Below, piece by piece: positions 59,653-64,000 of a DNA stretch of 64,000 nt. The stretch comes from Thermogemmatispora onikobensis (lineage in GTDB: Bacteria; Chloroflexota; Ktedonobacteria; Ktedonobacterales; Ktedonobacteraceae), in NCBI RefSeq assembly GCF_001748285.1, contig NZ_BDGT01000007.1:62001-126000 (forward strand), written 5' to 3'. A program made the position numbers and the translations under genes. Within the stretch, counting starts at the first letter, position 1; every line of letters begins with the position of its first letter. The notes beneath the pieces are model-generated. The model ran no database searches and was not told where the DNA came from. It was given only the letters and a program-made list of their open reading frames with translations.

Positions 59653-60099
59653 CGTTAGCCAATCCCCCGAAAACAAATAGCAAGAGTTACTCATGCCAGT
59701 TCTCTTCCTCTTCCTGGCCGGCGGACATCAGTTGAGACCCTTCGGGTTCTTTCGGCTGGTGAGACTGCTCTACTCCCCCGCTACTAGGAAGAACGGAGCT
59801 GCCGACAAAAATTAGGCTACTGGATCTCTGGCCCAGATCCGCCTGGCCAGGCAGACCTGTTCCCTCTCCAGCTCCTCCTCCTGCCACACCCGGCAAATCC
59901 GCCTCAGTCGTGCCGTCGAAAAGGGCGGGTGGCTACTTCTCTCTCAGCCTTGTCGAGAGAGAAAGGCCCGATGATAGTCAGAATTAGCGCCGGCTAGAGA
60001 AAGGAGAGCGCGACCTCTCTTGACCGGTGCTGGCGAGCAAGTTATGCTCATAAGCAATGGAGCGACGTTCTTTGGGCCTTTGAAGAAAGGACTTCAGGC
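59653..60099. other. Intergenic upstream of the acyl-CoA ligase
   Basis: Divergent spacing between the NTF2-like gene (minus) and the ligase (plus). Holds the promoter at 60020-60048. No gene seen. Confidence 0.5.
60020..60048 (+). promoter_or_regulatory. Sigma-70-type promoter for the acyl-CoA ligase
   Basis: TTGACC (60020-60025) and TATGCT (60043-60048) with a 17-base spacer, 50 bases before the start codon. Matches 5/6 and 4/6. Confidence 0.6.
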
Positions 60100-61728
60100 A
60101 TGGTCGACAAACAGATTGCTCCCGAACTCTTTCGCCCGCCGTTGGGCTATCCCGAAGTTCCCTATGACTCCCTCGTCCGCGCTGTAGCGGAGAGGCAACC
60201 CGAGCGGCCCGCCATCATCTACCACAACCTCAGCCTGACTTACTGCGAAGTCATCGCCATGACCAACAGTCTGGCCAACGGCCTGCGAACGCTTGGTCTG
60301 GGCAAAGGGGACATCATTTGCCTCTTCACCTTCAACCGTCCCGAATACACCATCACCTTCCTGGCTGCCTCCTCCATTGGTGCCGTCATCAGCCCGATGA
60401 ACCCCTCCTACAAAGAGAGAGAAATCGCCTACCAGCTTGGGAACAGCGAAGCGCGCGCCATCCTTGTGCAGCGTGAGCTGGTGCCCATCCTCAAAAGCGC
60501 CCTGGAGGGGCAGACCTTTCCCGAGCTGCGCCACATCATCGTCACTGGGACCCAGGTGCCTGAAGCGCTGCCGCAGGCCATTCCCTTCGCCCGTCTCCTG
60601 CGCGAATCCTCGCCGCGCCGGCCTGCGCCTGTTGACATTGCTCCTGATGACCTGCTGGCCCTCCCCTACTCGTCAGGTACCACCGGCCTGCCGCGGGGCG
60701 TCATGCTCTCCCATCGCAACCTGGTCTGTAACCACCTCCAGGTCGTGACTGCGGCCAACCTCTCGCCTGTGGATGCCACCCTGATCTTCCTGCCTCTCTA
60801 CCACATCTACGGGGTCCTGCTGACCGGTACCTTCCTCATTGCTGGCGCCCGGCAGGTTCTCATGGAGCGCTTCGACCTGGATACCGTCCTGGCCCTCTGC
60901 GAGCAGCAGGCTGTCACCTGGTTCTTCGCCGTGCCGCCGATTGTCCAGACGCTCCTCAATGCCAGTGACGAGCAGCTTGCTAGACTGAGAACCGTCAAAT
61001 ACCTGATGTCTGCCGCCGCTCCCTTAGCGCCCGAGCTGGCCATTCGGCTTCATGAGCGAACCGGCATCAACGTCATCCAGGCTTATGGCCTGACGGAGAC
61101 CTCGCCCGATACGCACTTCTCCCCGCTTGATCCCGCGCGTATTCGCCCGGCCAGCGGCGGCCTGCCCGTCTACGATACCGAACAGAAAATTGTCGACATC
61201 GAGGGCGGTGAGCGCGAGCTGCCGGTCGGTGAGGATGGCGAGATCATAGTGCGTGGCCCACAAGTCATGCTCGGGTACTGGAAAGACCCGGCTGAGACAG
61301 CGCGGGTGCTGCGCAACGGCTGGCTCTACACCGGTGATATCGGCCATATTGATGCTGACGGCTACCTCTATATCGTTGATCGCAAGAAGGAGATGATCAA
61401 ATACAAAGCCTTCAGCATTGCCCCTGCCGAGATCGAGGCCGTCCTGCTGGAGCATCCTGCCGTTCTGGATGCTGCCGTCATAGGGGTCGATGATCCTGAA
61501 GCCGGCGAGATTCCCAAAGCCTTTGTTGTCCTCCGTCCCAGCCAGGTGATCGCGCCCGAGGAGCTAATGGCTTTTGTCAACAGCAAGGTTGCGGGCTACA
61601 AAAAGCTTCATCTGGTGGAATTCATCGAGGCGATCCCGCGTGTGCCCTCTGGCAAGATTCTGCGCCGTCAGCTCAAAGAGCGTGAGCGTGCGCGCCGCCT
61701 TGCCAATGGCGAGGGGCCGCTTGTCTAG
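60100..61728 (+). CDS. AMP-forming acyl-CoA ligase (4-coumarate/long-chain type)
   Basis: A 542-residue adenylate-forming ligase that activates a carboxylic acid with ATP and CoA. The P-loop is YSSGTTGLPRGVMLSH, followed by AYGLTETSP (adenine pocket), YTGDIGHIDADGYL and the hinge DRKKEMIKYKAF, and PSGKILRRQLK with the C-terminal Lys essential for adenylation. The pattern AYGLTETSPDTHFSP and moderate length fit 4-coumarate-CoA-ligase-like fatty-acyl or aryl-acid ligases; the acid is unknown. ATG at 60100 follows AAAGGA. The gene has its own promoter and ends 21 bases before the convergent WD40 gene. Confidence 0.93.
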   Translation: MVDKQIAPELFRPPLGYPEVPYDSLVRAVAERQPERPAIIYHNLSLTYCEVIAMTNSLANGLRTLGLGKGDIICLFTFNRPEYTITFLAASSIGAVISPMNPSYKEREIAYQLGNSEARAILVQRELVPILKSALEGQTFPELRHIIVTGTQVPEALPQAIPFARLLRESSPRRPAPVDIAPDDLLALPYSSGTTGLPRGVMLSHRNLVCNHLQVVTAANLSPVDATLIFLPLYHIYGVLLTGTFLIAGARQVLMERFDLDTVLALCEQQAVTWFFAVPPIVQTLLNASDEQLARLRTVKYLMSAAAPLAPELAIRLHERTGINVIQAYGLTETSPDTHFSPLDPARIRPASGGLPVYDTEQKIVDIEGGERELPVGEDGEIIVRGPQVMLGYWKDPAETARVLRNGWLYTGDIGHIDADGYLYIVDRKKEMIKYKAFSIAPAEIEAVLLEHPAVLDAAVIGVDDPEAGEIPKAFVVLRPSQVIAPEELMAFVNSKVAGYKKLHLVEFIEAIPRVPSGKILRRQLKERERARRLANGEGPLV

Positions 61729-61749
61729 AGAGGCGAGCGAGAAGCTCTG

Positions 61750-64000
61750 TCAGGGGGCCGTTCTTTCTGGGCGCCTGTCTTCAACGGCACCCAGGGCCAG
61801 CAGGGCCTGCCTTTCCAGATCGCTCAGGCCCTGCACTCCCTGGATATTCATCCCTTCATAAGGGCGTGGTAGACTGAGAATACGCTCCAGCTCTCCGGTT
61901 TCGGCCTGCCAGAGTCGGATCTCTCCCTCATTGCCGCCGCTGGCGACCAGAGGGCCGGCCTCAGCGGGGGCAAAGCCTAGCGCGCGCACCATATACTCGT
62001 GACCGCTCTTGAGCGTGTGGCGCAACCTGCCATCGCGCTGCCAGAGGCAGAGCCTCAGATCATCGCCGCTGCTGGCCAGCCACTGACCATCGCCGCTAAA
62101 AGCCACGCAGCGCACTCGACCGCCATGCCCCTGGAGTCGCTGCGCTGGCCTCTCGCTCTCCAGGTCCCAGAGCAGCACCTGGCTATCCTCGGCCCCACTG
62201 GCTAGCAAACGACCATCGGGACTGAAGGCCAGCGAGCGCACCGGGCGGCTATGGCCCGTCAACGTGCGCACACAGGTGCCGCTGGGGACATCCCAGAGGC
62301 GCAAAAGCGTATCGTCGCCCCCGCTCACCAGCAGGCTATGGCTCGCCTCTCCTCCTGGCCTGAAAGCCAAAGCCCGAATCCAGCAACCGGCCTGCAGCTC
62401 ATGGACCATCTGACCACTGACCAGATCCCACAGGCGCACAAGCTCGTCTTCGCTGCCGCTGGCCAGCCAGTGGCCGTCAGGACTGAACGCCAGACTGCGC
62501 ACCCAATCGCGATGGCCGGCGAAGTGTCGTTGTATCCGGCCTTCCGGCATCGACCAGAGCCAGATCACTTCGTCTTGTCCGCCGCTGGCCAGCCACTGCC
62601 CGTCGGGACTGAAGGCCAGGCTCAGTGGTTCATGCTGTAACTTATGGAGTAGCCGCAGCAGACGCCCGCTGGTCCAGTCCCAGATCGCGATGCCTTCTCC
62701 CTCATAAGCCGCTGCCAGCCAGCGGCCCGCAGGGCTGAATGCCAGCGACCGAATGCGGCGCGTATAGCCGTGCAGGCGCGTTAACACATGTCTCCGGGCC
62801 CAGTCCCACAGGCAGATCGTCTGATCGTCGCCTCCGCTCACCAGCCAGGACCGCCTGCTCGCAGGGTGAAAGCTGACCGTGCGCACACCATGAGTATGGC
62901 CCGTCAGCGTAGCGACCTGCTCTCCCGTCTGTGTCCGCCAGAGGCGAACAGTCGTATCCTCGCTGCCACTGGCCAGCCACTGCCCATCGGGGCTAAAGGC
63001 CACCGTCCAGACGCGGTTGGTATGGCCGCGCAAGATACCGTGTTCCGTCCCGCTCGCCACGTCCCATAGACGCACCGTGCCGTCGTCGCTGCCGCTGGCC
63101 AGCAACATCCCGCCGGCCCCAAAGGCAAGCGAGCGCACCTGATCGCGATGCCCCTGCAGCACATACAAAGGTTCCTCCCAGCCTGGCAAACGCCAGAGCC
63201 GCAGCGTACCCGCGCCATCGCCGCTAGCCAGCCACTGCCCATCGGGACTCAGCGCGACTGCCCAGACCCGTCCCTGATGTCCTCCCAACACGCGCAGGCA
63301 CTGCCCGGTTTCCAGATCCCAGAGACGCAAGGTCTGATCATTGCTCCCACTTACCAACAGACCATCATCGGGACTGAGCGTCAAGGCCCGCACCCGATTG
63401 GCGTGTCCCTCCAGCACCCTCAGACAGCGACCGGTCTCCAGATCCCAGAGGCGCAGCGTTCGGTCATCGCTGCCGCTGACCAGCCGCCGCCCGTCATGGG
63501 TAAAGGCCAGGGCCCAGACCCCATCAGTATGGCCCTCCAGCTGTTGGAGCAAATGCTCGCAATCGCCATCGTACAAACGAATCTCGCCGCTCGCTGTCCC
63601 CACAGCCAGCCGCTGCCCATCGGGACTGAAGGCACTGGCCAAAACATTGGTCAGCGTACTCTGAAAAACCGTAGCCACAAAGTGGGCGAAGGCGAAATTC
63701 ACCTCCTGCAAGCGCGTCCATTGCAGGTAAGCCTGGCGAATTGTCAGCTCTGAGAAATCAAACTCGCGCAGATCCCACTGCAAATAAATCAGTAACTGAA
63801 GCACATTACCAGCCAGATAGCCACGCTGCGAGAAATGCGCCTGTCGTTGGCGCTCCAACGCCCGCTTGAGCCGCTCCTTAAGCGCTGGCTGGCCCACCTC
63901 GCTGCGCAACATCTCCGCCAGCGGCGCCAGGATCATGCGTATCTGACTCTCGCGCACATAGGCGCGCACCTGAGCCTTCACAAAAGCAAATTGCTCCCAG
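61750..64000 (-). CDS. WD40 repeat protein, C-terminal part of a probable STAND ATPase (runs off the window)
   Basis: At least 743 residues from a GTG at 63981, but the frame has no stop up to the window end, so the start lies outside. The visible N-terminal part (VRAYVRESQIRMILAPLAEML, then GYLAGNVLQLLIYLQWDL and RQAYLQWTRLQEVNFAFAHF) is the linker typically found between an NB-ARC/NACHT ATPase and WD40 repeats in bacterial STAND proteins. Fourteen WD40 repeats follow, each with a SPDGQWLASG-type strand and RLWD ending, enough for two seven-blade propellers. Such proteins sense ligands and can trigger immune-like or regulatory outputs. It ends DRRPERTAP. Confidence 0.85.
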   Translation of the reverse strand, partial: WEQFAFVKAQVRAYVRESQIRMILAPLAEMLRSEVGQPALKERLKRALERQRQAHFSQRGYLAGNVLQLLIYLQWDLREFDFSELTIRQAYLQWTRLQEVNFAFAHFVATVFQSTLTNVLASAFSPDGQRLAVGTASGEIRLYDGDCEHLLQQLEGHTDGVWALAFTHDGRRLVSGSDDRTLRLWDLETGRCLRVLEGHANRVRALTLSPDDGLLVSGSNDQTLRLWDLETGQCLRVLGGHQGRVWAVALSPDGQWLASGDGAGTLRLWRLPGWEEPLYVLQGHRDQVRSLAFGAGGMLLASGSDDGTVRLWDVASGTEHGILRGHTNRVWTVAFSPDGQWLASGSEDTTVRLWRTQTGEQVATLTGHTHGVRTVSFHPASRRSWLVSGGDDQTICLWDWARRHVLTRLHGYTRRIRSLAFSPAGRWLAAAYEGEGIAIWDWTSGRLLRLLHKLQHEPLSLAFSPDGQWLASGGQDEVIWLWSMPEGRIQRHFAGHRDWVRSLAFSPDGHWLASGSEDELVRLWDLVSGQMVHELQAGCWIRALAFRPGGEASHSLLVSGGDDTLLRLWDVPSGTCVRTLTGHSRPVRSLAFSPDGRLLASGAEDSQVLLWDLESERPAQRLQGHGGRVRCVAFSGDGQWLASSGDDLRLCLWQRDGRLRHTLKSGHEYMVRALGFAPAEAGPLVASGGNEGEIRLWQAETGELERILSLPRPYEGMNIQGVQGLSDLERQALLALGAVEDRRPERTAP

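Noticed and set aside
1-64000. tRNA, rRNA and mobile-element genes
   Set aside because: No cloverleaf-like segment, rRNA signature or transposase/integrase motif was noticed by eye; a tRNAscan and IS search would be decisive.

Overview
The window is high-GC bacterial chromosome with GTG and TTG starts, many secreted or lipid-anchored proteins with Pro/Thr or Gly linkers, BACON-like repeats, kumamolisin-type protease, XRE/NB-ARC/TPR, TIR and WD40 proteins, a bacterial family-B DNA polymerase and a sigma-like factor. This mix best fits Chloroflexota, class Ktedonobacteria (Thermogemmatispora-like). That assignment is inference from gene content; no rRNA, tRNA, transposase or CRISPR was seen.

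Layout. 0-16 kb: pterin dehydratase, SGNH lipoprotein, large FtsX-type permease, a membrane-anchored Ser/Thr kinase-like protein divergent from a zinc-ribbon/BACON-repeat protein, an MFS exporter, a secreted S53 protease with a consensus promoter and long leader, and a secreted phospholipase D-like protein. 16-24 kb: small zinc-ribbon protein, secreted protein of unknown role, family-B DNA polymerase and a convergent XRE-TPR regulator. 24-27 kb: a MauD-like thioredoxin, a Tat-exported protein with 16 clustered cysteines, a small protein and a MauE-like membrane protein; both redox genes are frame-broken as read. 27-38 kb: metabolism (dienelactone hydrolase, acyl-CoA dehydrogenase, acyltransferase, SDR, split TPP decarboxylase, lone CoxL-type molybdenum hydroxylase subunit, FGGY kinase, DUF488). 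38-42 kb: small proteins, sigma-like factor, lipoprotein, Nudix hydrolase, orphan winged-helix protein.

42-64 kb is the most unusual part. A XRE-NB-ARC-TPR protein with an abrupt internal base-composition change faces a tiny secreted-peptide gene that I found by reading the minus strand (42 codons). After about 2 kb with no convincing gene comes a minus-strand tandem array of class I methyltransferases resembling the fungal LaeA/UMTA type: seven intact copies, one copy that has lost its SAM-binding core in frame, one frame-broken copy and one C-terminal remnant. All intact copies share a Trp/Phe/Arg-rich N-terminal tag. Next to the array is a TIR-ATPase-TIR protein whose C-terminal TIR has Gln where the NADase Glu is expected, then a membrane NTF2-like protein, an acyl-CoA ligase, and a 14-blade WD40 protein that runs off the window edge and looks like the C-terminal part of a STAND protein.

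The best candidates for something undescribed are the methyltransferase array with its flanking signalling proteins, the peptide/XRE-TPR pair, and the Mau-like module around a Cys-rich Tat protein.
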